Part shown: positions 17,736-27,494 of the stretch, piece by piece
Layout: each line of letters begins with the position of its first letter
Position numbering within the stretch: position 1 is the stretch's first letter
Translations under genes and position numbers: made by a program
Notes under the pieces: model-generated
Told to the model about the DNA's origin: nothing
Database searches by the model: none
Seen by the model: only the letters and a program-made list of their open reading frames with translations
Assembly (NCBI GenBank): GCA_963728895.1
Contig: CAVSLM010000007.1
Location: 673,309 to 737,308 of the forward strand
From: CAVSLM01 sp963728895
GTDB lineage: Bacteria > Pseudomonadota > Gammaproteobacteria > JBBQDK01
Direction: 5' to 3'
DNA length: 64,000 nucleotides

Positions 17736-19215
17736 CCAGCACGGCGGCCAACGCCGCGGTGGGCAAATGCCCCAGCGGAACGGCGAGGAAGAGCGCCACG
17801 ATGGCAGTGGCCAGCGCGGCGAACACGGATACCAATTGGGTCTTACCGCCGCTGGCATCGTTGACAGCGGTGCGCGAGTCCGCGCCGGCGATCACAAAGC
17901 CGCCGAATACCCCCGATGCCATATTGGCATACCCTAAGGCAGGCATCTCCTGATCCGCGTCTACGCTGTAACCATTACGCGTTGCAAACGTGCGCGCCGT
18001 GAGCATGGTGCTGGTGAAACTGACTATGACCAATCCCACCGCATCCATGACGATGCCCTGCACACCTTCATATCCGATGCCCGGCAGCGCAAAACTCGGC
18101 AGCCCGGAGGGAATTTCGCCGACCAAGTTAACGCCGCGTGTCTCCAATCCGAACGCAAACGCCGCAACGCCTGCCGCCGTCAGCGCAGTCAACGCCCACG
18201 GTGCGCGCGGCGCATAACGTTTGAGCACTATCAGGAGCGCGAGCGTCGCTACGCCCACGATGACGCTGAACGAATGCGTCTCGCCGACGCGCTGCGCCAA
18301 TTCCAGCAAGGACGGCCAGAAGTCCCGATGCACGACGGCGATGCCCATCATCTTGCCCACCTGCCCGGCCATGATGGTCAGCGCGATGCGGTTGAGAAAA
18401 CCGATCAGCACGGGGCGCGCAAAGAAACTGGCGAGAAACCCCATGCGCGTCATCCCGCCGATGACCATGAGCCAACCTGCGGTGATGGCCAATCCCGCCG
18501 AAAGCTTCAAGTAATAGACCGGATCGCCATGCGCCAGCGGCGCCAGCAGCGCGGCCAGCAGCGCACACGTGGCGGCATCCGGTCCCACGATCAACTGCCG
18601 CGATGAACTGAATACCCCAAAGATCAGCACCGGCAACATGCTCGCATACAAGCCCGTCTCCGGCGGAAATCCCGCGAGGTTGGCATACGCCACAGCGGTG
18701 GACACCTGCACGGCGCACACAGACAATCCGGCGACGACCATGCGCATGTCATTGCTTATTCCTGAGATCCCAAGCAGGCCCGATCGCTTGTAGAGCAGTT
18801 CCTCTAGTTGACCCGTCTGCATCCCGCGCTGTCCGACGAGGTAGAGCAGCACACGGGGATCGAGCGCACCCGGGCGGGTGCCCATAGGTATGCCGTCCAG
18901 CGCGGAAAAACCCATGGTGGAGTCCACGCTGCGGCCCCCGTTGAGAGCGCACAGCCTCGCGCCGTTGCCCAGATGCGCTACGATAACGCGCCCATGCGCG
19001 ACGTCAGGGGCCATGGCAGGCAGCGCAGCCGCGATAATCTCATACGACAAACCATGGAAACCGTAACGTCGCGCCCCGGCCTCGTAGTACTCCCACGGCA
19101 GTGCATAGAGGTCGGCGAGTTGCGCATGCGTGCGGTGAAAGTCGGTCATGCGAAACAGCGAAAACTTAAGGCTCGACGAACCGGCGTTGACGATCAGGAT
19201 GACGCCCGCGTTCAT
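17728..19215 (-). pseudogene. acetate kinase (internally deleted) fused in frame to a SulP transporter
   Basis: Starting at the ATG at 19215, which overlaps glgX by ATGA, the protein begins as acetate kinase (ILIVNAGSSSLKFSLF), skips about 150 residues, resumes at HRTHAQLADLYALPWEYY, RRYGFHGLSYE and VIVAHLGNGARLCALNGGRS, and ends its kinase part at GISGISNDMR (about residue 158). The next residues, VVAGLSVCAVQVSTAVAYAN, are the first helix of a SulP anion transporter that continues to the frameshift at 17728. The kinase lacks the middle and C-terminal parts of both lobes, so it cannot be active. The SulP part lacks its own start. Either two deletions happened in vivo or two assembly joins were made here. 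Confidence 0.8.
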
Positions 19216-21308
19216 GCGCCGCCTCCGCGGGCCTCGAGCAGTACGACGCTGCGTGCGTCGACACGATAGTTCGATAAGCCATGCGGTACCTGCCTGGATC
19301 GCGCGATGATATCCGCCGGAGCGGCTTGTGCGGTGTCGAGCGCGAGATGCCAGCGCCGACCGGGGATATCCGGCAACGGCGCATCCAGCGCCTGCTCTGA
19401 CATGTTCAGGATCACATGGAGATCTTCTTCGTCCGCGCTCAGGCCGGCGAGTGTAAATGCGAGAAAGCGGGTCTGGCCGTCAAACCACAGCGGCTCATGC
19501 AGGCGCGGCCCATGCCAGGCGACACCGGGGATTCCGCGGCCCGGTACCGGCGCGTCGCTGAAATAGCGGTTCACGGTGAGATTGGCATGGCGGCGGCGCA
19601 GCGCGATCAACTCGCGCGTATAGCGCAGCATGTCGCAGTTCGCTTCTACAAGCCGCCAATCGAACCATGACAGCTCATTGTCCTGACACCAGCCGTTGTT
19701 GTTGCCGTCCTGCGTGCGCAACACCTCGTCGCCACCGAGGATCATGGGCACACCGCGCGACAGCATCAGGATGGCCAGCAAATTCTTCGCGCGCCGCCGA
19801 CGCAATGCGAGTACCGCGGGGTCATTGGTTTCGCCCTCCGCACCGCTGTTCCAACTCAGATTGTCATTGCTGCCGTCGCGGTTGTCTTCGCCGTTGGCCT
19901 CGTTGTGCTTACTGTTGTAGCTCACCAGGTCGTGCAGCGTAAAGCCGTCATGGCAGGTGACGTAGTTGATGCTGTTGGTGGGCCGGCGGCCGCCGTGCGC
20001 ATAGAGATCCGCGCTGCCGGCCATGCGCGTGGCGACCTCGCCGACGAGGCCGGGATCGCCGCGCTCGAAGCGGCGCATCACATCGCGATAGTGGCCGTTC
20101 CACTCGGCCCACGCCATGCCCGGAAAGGCACCGACGTGGTACAAACCCGCTGCATCCCAAGCCTCGGCGATGACCGGCAACGGCGCGAGCGTGCGCGAGG
20201 ACTCGATGTTCCATGGCAAGGGCGGATTGGCGAGCAACGCACCGTTGTCACCGCGGGCAAACACGCTGGCGAGATCGAAGCGAAAGCCGTCCACTCCCAT
20301 GGTCTCCACCCAGTATTCGAGGCTGCGCACGATGAACGCGCTCACCAAGGGATGATTGCAGTTCACCGTATTACCGCAGCCGGTGTAGTCGCGATACCGG
20401 CGTCGATCGGCGGGATCGAGGTGATAGAATATGTCGTTGGCCAGTCCCTTGAGGCCGATCACCGGACCGCCGTCGCCACCCTCGGCAGTGTGGTTGTACA
20501 CGACGTCCAGCAGCACGCGTATGCCGGCGTCGTGCAGGGCGTCGACGAGTGCGCGAAACTCACGGTCGGCCTGCAGGGGATCGATGGCGTAGTGCGGATG
20601 GGGCGCAAAGAAGCTATGGGTGCTGTAACCCCAGTAGTTCTTCAGACGGCGCGCCGCCACCGGGTCCGGCACGTCTTGCTCGTCGTAGGCCATCACCGGC
20701 AACAACTCGACGTGCGTGATCCCGAGTTCCTTTAGATAGGGAATCTTCTCCTTGAAACCGGCGTAGGTACCCGGATGCTTGACCGCGGCGGAGGCGTGGC
20801 GGGTAAAACCACCGACGTGCAGTTCGTAAATCACCGCGCCTTCCAGATCATCGGCTACCGCCCTATCGTTCGCGCGCGGCAGCGCAGCGGCGGCAACGGC
20901 ACGCACGGACGTACGCCCGACGTCGTTGGGATCAGCGGCGCGCCGCCGGTCCCATACCGCATCCGTCACCACCCGCGCCCACGGGTCGACCAGTTCCTTG
21001 CGCGCGTTGAAGCGGCGACCGGTCGCCGCCGTATCCGCGGGCCCATCCACGCGCCAGGTGTAGTGCGTGCCCGCCGCGAGTCCTACGACAAACACATGCC
21101 AGAAGAAAAAGCTGTGGTTGTGCTCGGGATCGAGCGTGATGACCTGGAAGGGCTCGGGGCTGTCGGCCTTTGCATAGAGCAACAGCTCGACGCGCGTGGC
21201 ATAGCGAGTGAAGATGCAGAAATTGATACCGTCTGGCGCAACCGTCGCGCCCGGCGGAAAGCGCGTGCCGGGACGCGTGCCGTATTGATGCTTAGCCTTG
21301 ATTGTCAT
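19212..21308 (-). CDS. glgX: glycogen debranching enzyme (GlgX, isoamylase-type GH13)
   Basis: 698 residues. N-terminal CBM48-like domain (GATVAPDGINFCIFTRYATR), then the GH13 barrel: VVYNHTAEG, nucleophile Asp in DGFRFDLASVF, acid/base Glu in VIAEAWDAAG, and NYVTCHDGFTLHDLVSY with the GlgX-specific loop EANGEDNRDGSNDN. It cuts alpha-1,6 branches left after phosphorylase action. ATG at 21308, overlapping glgP by 17 bases and the acetate kinase chimera by 4, so three genes form one coupled operon. A second, secreted isoamylase homologue is at 47716-50073. Confidence 0.95.
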   Translation of the reverse strand: MTIKAKHQYGTRPGTRFPPGATVAPDGINFCIFTRYATRVELLLYAKADSPEPFQVITLDPEHNHSFFFWHVFVVGLAAGTHYTWRVDGPADTAATGRRFNARKELVDPWARVVTDAVWDRRRAADPNDVGRTSVRAVAAAALPRANDRAVADDLEGAVIYELHVGGFTRHASAAVKHPGTYAGFKEKIPYLKELGITHVELLPVMAYDEQDVPDPVAARRLKNYWGYSTHSFFAPHPHYAIDPLQADREFRALVDALHDAGIRVLLDVVYNHTAEGGDGGPVIGLKGLANDIFYHLDPADRRRYRDYTGCGNTVNCNHPLVSAFIVRSLEYWVETMGVDGFRFDLASVFARGDNGALLANPPLPWNIESSRTLAPLPVIAEAWDAAGLYHVGAFPGMAWAEWNGHYRDVMRRFERGDPGLVGEVATRMAGSADLYAHGGRRPTNSINYVTCHDGFTLHDLVSYNSKHNEANGEDNRDGSNDNLSWNSGAEGETNDPAVLALRRRRAKNLLAILMLSRGVPMILGGDEVLRTQDGNNNGWCQDNELSWFDWRLVEANCDMLRYTRELIALRRRHANLTVNRYFSDAPVPGRGIPGVAWHGPRLHEPLWFDGQTRFLAFTLAGLSADEEDLHVILNMSEQALDAPLPDIPGRRWHLALDTAQAAPADIIARSRQVPHGLSNYRVDARSVVLLEARGGGA

Positions 21309-23814
21309 TGATCGTCACCGGCCCGACCTGCCAGATGTCATCACAATATTCGGCGATAGCACGGTCGGAGGAAAATTTGCCGGAGCGCGCCGTATTCATA
21401 ATGGACATGCGCGTCCAGCGCTCTGTGTCTTTCCACACCGCGTTGACCTGTTCCTGGCAGGCTACATAAGCGGCATAATCGGCCAATACGAGGAACGGAT
21501 CGGAAGTGTGCAGATTGTCGACGAGCGGACGGAACACCTCGGCATCGCCGCGCGAGAAGTGGTCGCTCGCGATGAGTTTTAACACCGCGCGCAGTTCCGC
21601 ATTGGCCTCGATGTACGCTTCCGGCCGGTACCCTTCGCGCTGAACGCGCTCCACCTCGGACACAGTGAGCCCGAAGAGGAAGAAGTTGTCCGCGCCGACT
21701 TCCTCGCGCATCTCCACATTGGCGCCATCGAGCGTCCCGATGGTGAGTGCACCGTTGAGCATGAATTTCATGTTGCCCGTGCCCGAGGCCTCCTTGCCGG
21801 CGGTCGATATCTGCTCGGAGAGATCGGCGGCCGGATAGATGAGGTGCGCGTTCTGCACGTTGAAATTGGGCACGAAGGCGACCTTCATGCGCGTGTTCAC
21901 ATCCGGGTCGGCGTTGACCGTCTCGGCCACGGCGTTGATCAGCTTGATGATGCGCTTGGCCATGAAATAGCCCGGCGCGGCCTTGCCGCCGAAGATGAAC
22001 GCCCGCGGCGGCACATCGAGCGCAGGGTTCTGCTTGAGTCGGCGATAGAGCGTGACGATATGCAGCACGTTGAGGTGCTGGCGCTTGTATTCGTGGATGC
22101 GCTTGACCTGGATGTCGAACATCCAGGTGGGATCGAGTTCGACGCCATAGTGCGCGCGCAAATACTCGGCAAGCCTTCCCTTGTTGGCCTGTTTCACCGC
22201 GCGCCAGCTGTCGCGGAATGAGGCATCATCTATAAACGCCTCTAGCTTTCTGAGCTCCTCCAGATGCGAAATCCAGTCGTCACCAATGGCTTTGGTAATA
22301 AGATCCCGCAGCCCCGGATTGGAAAGCGCAAGAAAGCGTCGGGGCGTAACACCATTAGTCTTGTTGCTGAAACGCTCTGGCCAAAGTTCGTAAAAGTCTT
22401 TCAACACACTCTGCTTCAGCAAGTCCGAATGCAACGCGGCGACGCCGTTCACGGCATGGCTGCCGACCGTGGCGAGATGCGCCATACGTACACGCTTGCC
22501 GCCCTCTTCGCCGATGACGGACATGCGTGCCAGACGTGCCTCATCCCCCGGATAGCACGCGCGCACCTCGGCGAGGAAGCGGGCATTGATCTCGTAAATG
22601 ATCTCCAGGTGCCGCGGCAGCATTTCCTGGAACATGGGCAGCGGCCAGGTCTCGAGCGCCTCGGGCAGCAAGGTGTGGTTGGTATAGCCGAAGGTTTGCA
22701 CGGTGATGGCCCAGGCCTCGTCCCACCCGAGTCCGCGCTCGTCCACCAGCAGGCGCATCAGCTCGGCCACACCGATGGAGGGATGGGTATCGTTGAGCTG
22801 GATGGCATAGCACTGCGCGAGGTTTTGCACCGGCTCGCCCGCCATATCGAGGATGTGCAGCAAGTCTTGCAGAGAACAGGACACAAAGAAGTACTGCTGA
22901 GCGAGCCGCAAGTGCTTGCCGATGTCCGGTTCGTCATTGGGGTAGAGCACCTTGGTGACCGTCTCCGATATCGTCTTGACCTCCACCGCCCGGTAATAAT
23001 CGCCGGTGTTGAAGGACTGGAAGTCGAAGGATTCCACCGCCTCGGCGCTCCATAGCCGCAGCGTGTTGCAGGTATTCACCTGATAGCCTTGGATCGGCGT
23101 GTCGTAGGCAACACCCTTCACCACGCGGAACGGCAACCAGCGCACGCGATAGCGTCCCTGGTCATCCTGATAGGGTTCGGTGTGGCCGCCCCAGTTGACA
23201 TAATACGCCACCGACGGCTTGGGGATCTCCCAGGGATTACCATAGCGAAGCCATTTGTCGGTCACCTCCGTCTGCCAACCGTCGCGGATCTCCTGATCGA
23301 AGATGCCGAACTCGTAACGTATGCCGTAGCCTATCGCCGGGCATTGCAGTGTCGCCAGGGAATCGAGATAGCACGCGGCCAAGCGCCCGAGACCGCCGTT
23401 ACCCAGCCCCGGTTCTTCCTCCTGAGCCAGAATGTCGTCGAGGTCAATTCCGAGTTCGCCCATTGCGGTGCGCGCAGTCTGCTCGATGCCGAGATTCACG
23501 AGGTTGTTGCCGAGATGCGGACCCATGAGGAATTCCGCCGAGAGATAGCAGGCGATCTTTTTCTTCAGGTCAACATAGGTCTGTGTGCTGTTCATCCAGC
23601 GGTGCTGCATGCGGTCGCGCACCGCGAGCGCTAACGAGCGGTAAACGTCATGGGCGTCCGCCACCGCCGGTATTGTGCCGACGGAGTAGTACAAGTGGTT
23701 CATCACCGCCCGCTTGAGTCCCTCTGCGCTCATGCTCGTGCGCTCGTCCTCGATGAAGGGCGTCGAGGGATTCGTTGCCTTCGGGGTTGTGGTCGTGGTC
23801 GTGCGCTTGCTCAT
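21292..23814 (-). CDS. glgP: glycogen/starch phosphorylase
   Basis: 840 residues, ATG at 23814. Contains the family hallmarks: EEPGLGNGGLGRLAACYLDS, the pyridoxal-phosphate site EASGTGNMKFMLNGALTIGT (Lys within) and DGANVEMREEVG. Releases glucose-1-phosphate from alpha-1,4-glucans in the cytoplasm. The N-terminal ~25 residues are Thr-rich and probably disordered. It sits upstream of and overlaps glgX. Together with phosphoketolase it feeds stored glycogen into a phosphoketolase pathway. Confidence 0.96.
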   Translation of the reverse strand: MSKRTTTTTTPKATNPSTPFIEDERTSMSAEGLKRAVMNHLYYSVGTIPAVADAHDVYRSLALAVRDRMQHRWMNSTQTYVDLKKKIACYLSAEFLMGPHLGNNLVNLGIEQTARTAMGELGIDLDDILAQEEEPGLGNGGLGRLAACYLDSLATLQCPAIGYGIRYEFGIFDQEIRDGWQTEVTDKWLRYGNPWEIPKPSVAYYVNWGGHTEPYQDDQGRYRVRWLPFRVVKGVAYDTPIQGYQVNTCNTLRLWSAEAVESFDFQSFNTGDYYRAVEVKTISETVTKVLYPNDEPDIGKHLRLAQQYFFVSCSLQDLLHILDMAGEPVQNLAQCYAIQLNDTHPSIGVAELMRLLVDERGLGWDEAWAITVQTFGYTNHTLLPEALETWPLPMFQEMLPRHLEIIYEINARFLAEVRACYPGDEARLARMSVIGEEGGKRVRMAHLATVGSHAVNGVAALHSDLLKQSVLKDFYELWPERFSNKTNGVTPRRFLALSNPGLRDLITKAIGDDWISHLEELRKLEAFIDDASFRDSWRAVKQANKGRLAEYLRAHYGVELDPTWMFDIQVKRIHEYKRQHLNVLHIVTLYRRLKQNPALDVPPRAFIFGGKAAPGYFMAKRIIKLINAVAETVNADPDVNTRMKVAFVPNFNVQNAHLIYPAADLSEQISTAGKEASGTGNMKFMLNGALTIGTLDGANVEMREEVGADNFFLFGLTVSEVERVQREGYRPEAYIEANAELRAVLKLIASDHFSRGDAEVFRPLVDNLHTSDPFLVLADYAAYVACQEQVNAVWKDTERWTRMSIMNTARSGKFSSDRAIAEYCDDIWQVGPVTINDNQG

Positions 23815-24099
23815 GATGGTCTCCTACACATAGCGGCATGGTCATGGTATGCCCGCGACGCCACGCCGATGAAAACCTTGCTTCCAAGCCGCAGCGGTGG
23901 CGGATTGCACCGCCGCCTTCGTCTTCATGTCCCGGGACGATTGCGCAATGATTTGCGCAAATGGTGCGATCGCCGAGTCGGGTCAGCAGCGGGCCGTAGG
24001 CGTGAAATTCCACCACCGCGATGGAACTCACCGACACGCCGACGCGGTCGCGTTAGCGGCCGACGTCGATGCCCACGCTCGCCGCCCGTCGGTGCGTTC
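23815..24099. other. degenerate region between glgP and the phosphatase remnant
   Basis: Minus-strand frames here look protein-like in short bursts (for example SSIAVVEFHAYGPLLTR) but are broken. It may hold the rest of the phosphatase or part of another lost gene. No confident assignment. Confidence 0.3.
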
Positions 24100-24286
24100 C
24101 AGCCTCCATCCGCCAGCATTGGACTTACATGCACCGGCACGAAGGGATGGTCCTTGTAGGCTGGGACAAAATCCTGGGCCATTAAATGAACTGATTCGGT
24201 GAGATCGGGATCCAAGCGCCCGAATAGCCACCGGTCTGACTGGCCGTCGTTTCGTCATGCCTCAGGAAATAGAGATTCAATGACAT
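24100..24286 (-). pseudogene. histidine phosphatase (phosphoglycerate mutase-like) remnant
   Basis: From an ATG at 24286 the frame reads MSLNLYFLRHDETTASQTGG then loses homology; a second frame continues LDPDLTESVHLMAQDFVPAY and HVSPM. Together these match the N-terminal third of two-histidine-type phosphatases (LYFLRHGETxxSxxGxxxGxLDPDLT...YVSPM). The catalytic RHG is RHD here, and the frame shifts at about 24215. The rest of the domain (second His) is not readable. Family members of this subtype are often next to phosphoketolase and acetate kinase genes, as here between xfp and glgP. Confidence 0.6.
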
Positions 24287-24350
24287 GGGCCTACTCCTCT
24301 CCATGTTTCATTGGGCACGTGTCTTATCAGCGCGACGCTGAGCAGCGCGT

Positions 24351-26747
24351 TCACAACGGCCAGACCCAGTTGGTGAACTCGTCGCGGTCGGTGCCGTGCT
24401 CGTGCGCGTAAGCGAGGTTCACGATGATCTCGTTTTTCATCTGTTCCTTGAGATGCGCGGCCCGAGCAGCCAGCCCCGGCACACGATCGATCACATCGAT
24501 CACCAGGGTGAAACGGTCGGTCTGATTCAGGATTGCCAGCTCCAGCGGCGTGTTGATGTTGCCGCGTTCTTTGTAGCCGCGCACATGTATCTGCTCATGG
24601 TTCTCGAAGCGGTAGGCGAGCTTGTGGATCAGCCAGGGATAGCCGTGAAAGTTGAAGATTACCGGCTTGTCGGTGGTGAACAGGCTATCGAACTCGCGCT
24701 CGGTGGAGCCGTGCGGGTGTTCGGACACCGGTTGCATCTTGTAGAGATCCACCACGTTGACGAAGCGCACCTTCAGGTCCGGCAAATGCTCGCGCAGTAT
24801 GGCGGTAGCCGCGAGCGCCTCCTGGGTGGCCACGTCGCCGCACGAAGCCATCACCACATCCGGCTCCACACCCTCGTCGTTGCTGGCCCGTGCCCAGATG
24901 CCGATGCCCTTGGCGCAATGCACCGCTGCCTCCTCGATGGTGGCGAACTGCAGGTGTTTCTGTTTATCGGCAACGATCACATTGATACAGTCGGTCGAGC
25001 GCAGGCACTGATCGGCCACCGCCAGCAGGGTATTGGCATCCGGCGGCAGATAGATACGCGTCACGCTCGGGCTCTTGTTGGTCACCAGATCAATGAAGCC
25101 CGGGTCCTGGTGCGAAAAGCCGTTGTGATCCTGGCGCCAGACCGTGGAGGACAGCAGAATATTCTGCGACGCCACCGAGGCGCGCCATGGCACATGGTTC
25201 TTGCAGATGTCCAGCCACTTGGCGTGCTGATTGAACATCGAGTCGATCACATGGGCGAAGGCTTCGTAGGTGTGGAAGAAGCCGTGCCGGCCGGAGAGCA
25301 GATAGCCTTCCAGCCAACCGATCAGGGTGTGCTCGGAGAGCATTTCCATCACCCGGCCGTCGCGCGACAGTTCGCCGCCGTCTGCGTCCTCCGGCAGCAT
25401 ATCCGCCATCCAGACCTTCTTGCTGGCTTCGTAGATTGCCTGCAGGCGGTTGGAGGCCGTCTCGTCTGGCCCGAAGACGCGGAAATTGGTCATGTTGTTG
25501 CGCATCACGTCGCGCAGGAACTCGCCCAGTGGCTTGGTGTTCTCGTACAAGACCTTGCCCGCCTGCTTCACGTCCACGGCATAGTCGCGGAAGTCCGGCA
25601 GTTTGAGCTCTTTGCGCAACAGGCCGCCGTTGGCGTGCAGGTTGGCGCTCATGCGCCGCGTACCGTGCGGGGCGAGCTCGCGCAGTTCCGGTACCAGCCG
25701 GCCGCTGGCGTCGAACAGTTCTTCGGGCTGGTAACTGCGCATCCAGTCTTCCAGCAGCCTCAGGTGCGCGGGATTGGTGCGCACGTCGGCGAAGGGCACC
25801 TGGTGTGACCGCCAGGAACCTTCCGCTTTATGACCGTTGATCTCCTTGGGTCCGGTCCAGCCTTTGGGCGTACGCAGCACGATCATCGGCCAGCTCGGCA
25901 GCTCCACCTTGCCGCTGTCGCGCGCACTCTTCTGGATCCGGCGGATCTCGGCGATGGCGCTGTCCAGGGTCGCCGCCATCGTCTGGTGCATGGCGTCGGG
26001 ATCGTCACCCTCGACAAAATAGGGCGCGTAACCGTAGCCGTGGAAAAGCGCCTCCAACCGATCGTGGCTGATGCGCGCAAGGATCGTCGGGTTGGCGATC
26101 TTGTAGCCGTTGAGGTTCAGGATCGGCAGCACCGCACCGTCGCGGATCGGATTGATGAACTTGTTCGAATGCCAGGCGGTGGCCAGCGGCCCGGTCTCGG
26201 CTTCGCCATCGCCCACCACGCAGGCGACGATGAGCTCGGGATTGTCCAGGCAGGCGCCATAGGCATGGGACAGGCTGTAGCCCAACTCGCCACCCTCGTG
26301 AATGGAACCGGGGGTTTCCGGCGTGACGTGCGAACCGATGTGACCAGGGAAAGAAAACTGTTTGAAGAACTTGCGCAGGCCCTCCGCGTCTTCACTCTTG
26401 TCGGGATAGATCTCGGAGTAGGTGCCTTCCAGATACGCAGGCCCGAGCACGCCCGGCGCACCGTGACCGGGGCCCGCCATGAAAATGACATCCAGGTCGT
26501 CGCGCTTGATCACCCGGTTGAGGTGCGCCCAGACGAATGACAGCGCTGGGCTGGCCCCCCAGTGTCCGAGCAGGCGGTGCTTGACGTGTTCGACCGTGAG
26601 CGGCTCCCTGAGCAGCGGATTGTCGCGCAGGTAGATCATGCCCACCGAGAGGTAGTTGCAGGTGTGCCACCAGGCGTTCATCAGGCGCAACTCTTCGACG
26701 CTGAGCGGATTATTGCCGGATGCTGGTTTGTGTGCGGCCTTGGTCAT
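24351..26747 (-). CDS. xfp: phosphoketolase (xylulose-5-phosphate/fructose-6-phosphate)
   Basis: 798 residues from the ATG at 26747, selected over upstream starts because it has AGGAG seven to eight bases ahead and matches the family start. Thiamine-diphosphate enzyme motifs are clear: GPGHGAPGVLG, EGGELGYSLSHAYGA, GDGEAETGPLATAWHSNKF and the C-terminal YKERGNINTPLELAILNQTD. It splits xylulose-5-P or fructose-6-P with phosphate into acetyl phosphate plus an aldose phosphate. Acetyl phosphate would normally go to acetate kinase, whose gene downstream is a chimera. First gene of the glycogen operon; a diverged fragment of another phosphoketolase lies at 983-1084. Confidence 0.96.
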   Translation of the reverse strand: MTKAAHKPASGNNPLSVEELRLMNAWWHTCNYLSVGMIYLRDNPLLREPLTVEHVKHRLLGHWGASPALSFVWAHLNRVIKRDDLDVIFMAGPGHGAPGVLGPAYLEGTYSEIYPDKSEDAEGLRKFFKQFSFPGHIGSHVTPETPGSIHEGGELGYSLSHAYGACLDNPELIVACVVGDGEAETGPLATAWHSNKFINPIRDGAVLPILNLNGYKIANPTILARISHDRLEALFHGYGYAPYFVEGDDPDAMHQTMAATLDSAIAEIRRIQKSARDSGKVELPSWPMIVLRTPKGWTGPKEINGHKAEGSWRSHQVPFADVRTNPAHLRLLEDWMRSYQPEELFDASGRLVPELRELAPHGTRRMSANLHANGGLLRKELKLPDFRDYAVDVKQAGKVLYENTKPLGEFLRDVMRNNMTNFRVFGPDETASNRLQAIYEASKKVWMADMLPEDADGGELSRDGRVMEMLSEHTLIGWLEGYLLSGRHGFFHTYEAFAHVIDSMFNQHAKWLDICKNHVPWRASVASQNILLSSTVWRQDHNGFSHQDPGFIDLVTNKSPSVTRIYLPPDANTLLAVADQCLRSTDCINVIVADKQKHLQFATIEEAAVHCAKGIGIWARASNDEGVEPDVVMASCGDVATQEALAATAILREHLPDLKVRFVNVVDLYKMQPVSEHPHGSTEREFDSLFTTDKPVIFNFHGYPWLIHKLAYRFENHEQIHVRGYKERGNINTPLELAILNQTDRFTLVIDVIDRVPGLAARAAHLKEQMKNEIIVNLAYAHEHGTDRDEFTNWVWPL

Positions 26748-26861
26748 GTTCAGATCTCCTTCTCTTTGAATACGGCACTGACGTATCGGCTTGTTACAGG
26801 CGCAAGACGCCGGGGAATGCTGGTCGATGATGGTCTCGGCCGGTAACGAGACGACCGGCGA

Positions 26862-26960
26862 GCGCATCGGGCTTTGCATCGCCGCGCACCTTCACCACGT
26901 ATGCGCGTCGGGTCGGGTACTTGGAGTCAGTGTGCAAGCCATGTCTGTCCATAGCGAGCT
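26862..26960 (-). pseudogene. SKYPTRRAYVVK-family small gene, truncated copy
   Basis: Reads HTDSKYPTRRAYVVKVRGD then AKPDALAGRL before breaking off; compared with the intact copy at 10979-11194 it has an early base deletion after the ATG and has lost the C-terminal half. It lies between the xfp leader and copy 3 of the dispersed repeat. Confidence 0.6.
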
Positions 26961-26965
26961 GTCGA

Positions 26966-27065
26966 GGCTAACGTAACGGTTCTCGTACGCCGAGTTGTCA
27001 GCGTAACGTCGCCATTTCATCCGGAATCGGGCAAACCGACCTGCTCGGATGGCGCGGCTTGCCGC
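26966..27065 (-). repeat. dispersed ~100-bp repeat, copy 3
   Basis: Matches copies at 11225 and 15576 over the CATTTCATCCGGAATCGG core and the GATGGCGCGGCTTGCCGC end, with a diverged middle (CAAACCGACCTGCTCGG instead of GTCCACCTCACTGCTCA). As at copy 1, the SKYPTRRAYVVK gene lies on its 3' side. Confidence 0.7.
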
Positions 27066-27089
27066 TTCAAAAACCCGGGGCGGTTCACT

Positions 27090-27361
27090 CCAATATCGAG
27101 CCGTTGACCTTCGCGCCTGCGACGGGTTTGCGGTCGCGCAGGGCGGCGCGCGTGCCGACGTCGTGGACGATTTCACGCACGCGCGCGAGCAGCCGATCGT
27201 ACTTGCAGCGCGGGTTCGTTCGCCGTGATGCCGTAGCGCGGCAGCTGGTGCGCGTCGCGAATCAGCCGCGCGGCATAGGCGAGCGCTCTCACGGGGACTG
27301 GCCCGTCATTGGCGGCCATGCGCAACGCCGCGAGCACGCTGGCCGACCCCGCGCCGATCAC
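27090..27361 (-). pseudogene. FAD/NAD disulfide oxidoreductase (mercuric reductase-like), deleted and frameshifted
   Basis: The frame opens MTEVIVIGAGSASVLAALRM (the FAD-binding GxGxxx fold, second Gly changed to Ser), then jumps to AANDGPVPVRALAYAARLIR, losing the segment that should hold the redox-active Cys pair, and finally shifts frame to YDRLLARVREIVHDVGTRAA. These are N-terminal blocks of a mercuric-reductase-like family. The remaining ~350 residues are absent. A clear dead remnant. Confidence 0.6.
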
Positions 27362-27494
27362 GATGACCTCGGTCATAGCTGCGTCTCCCGGTCCGCGGAC
27401 TCCGCGGTGCGGGCGCCATGCATCAGCTCTTCGATTCGGCCGGGGCGCAAGGCCTGCGCCGAGAGCAGCTCGAAGGTCCATTGCAGCAGCACGC

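Noticed and set aside
24396..25808. 470-codon plus-strand open frame
   Set aside because: Antisense to the phosphoketolase gene, which is fully supported; composition is that of a shadow frame.
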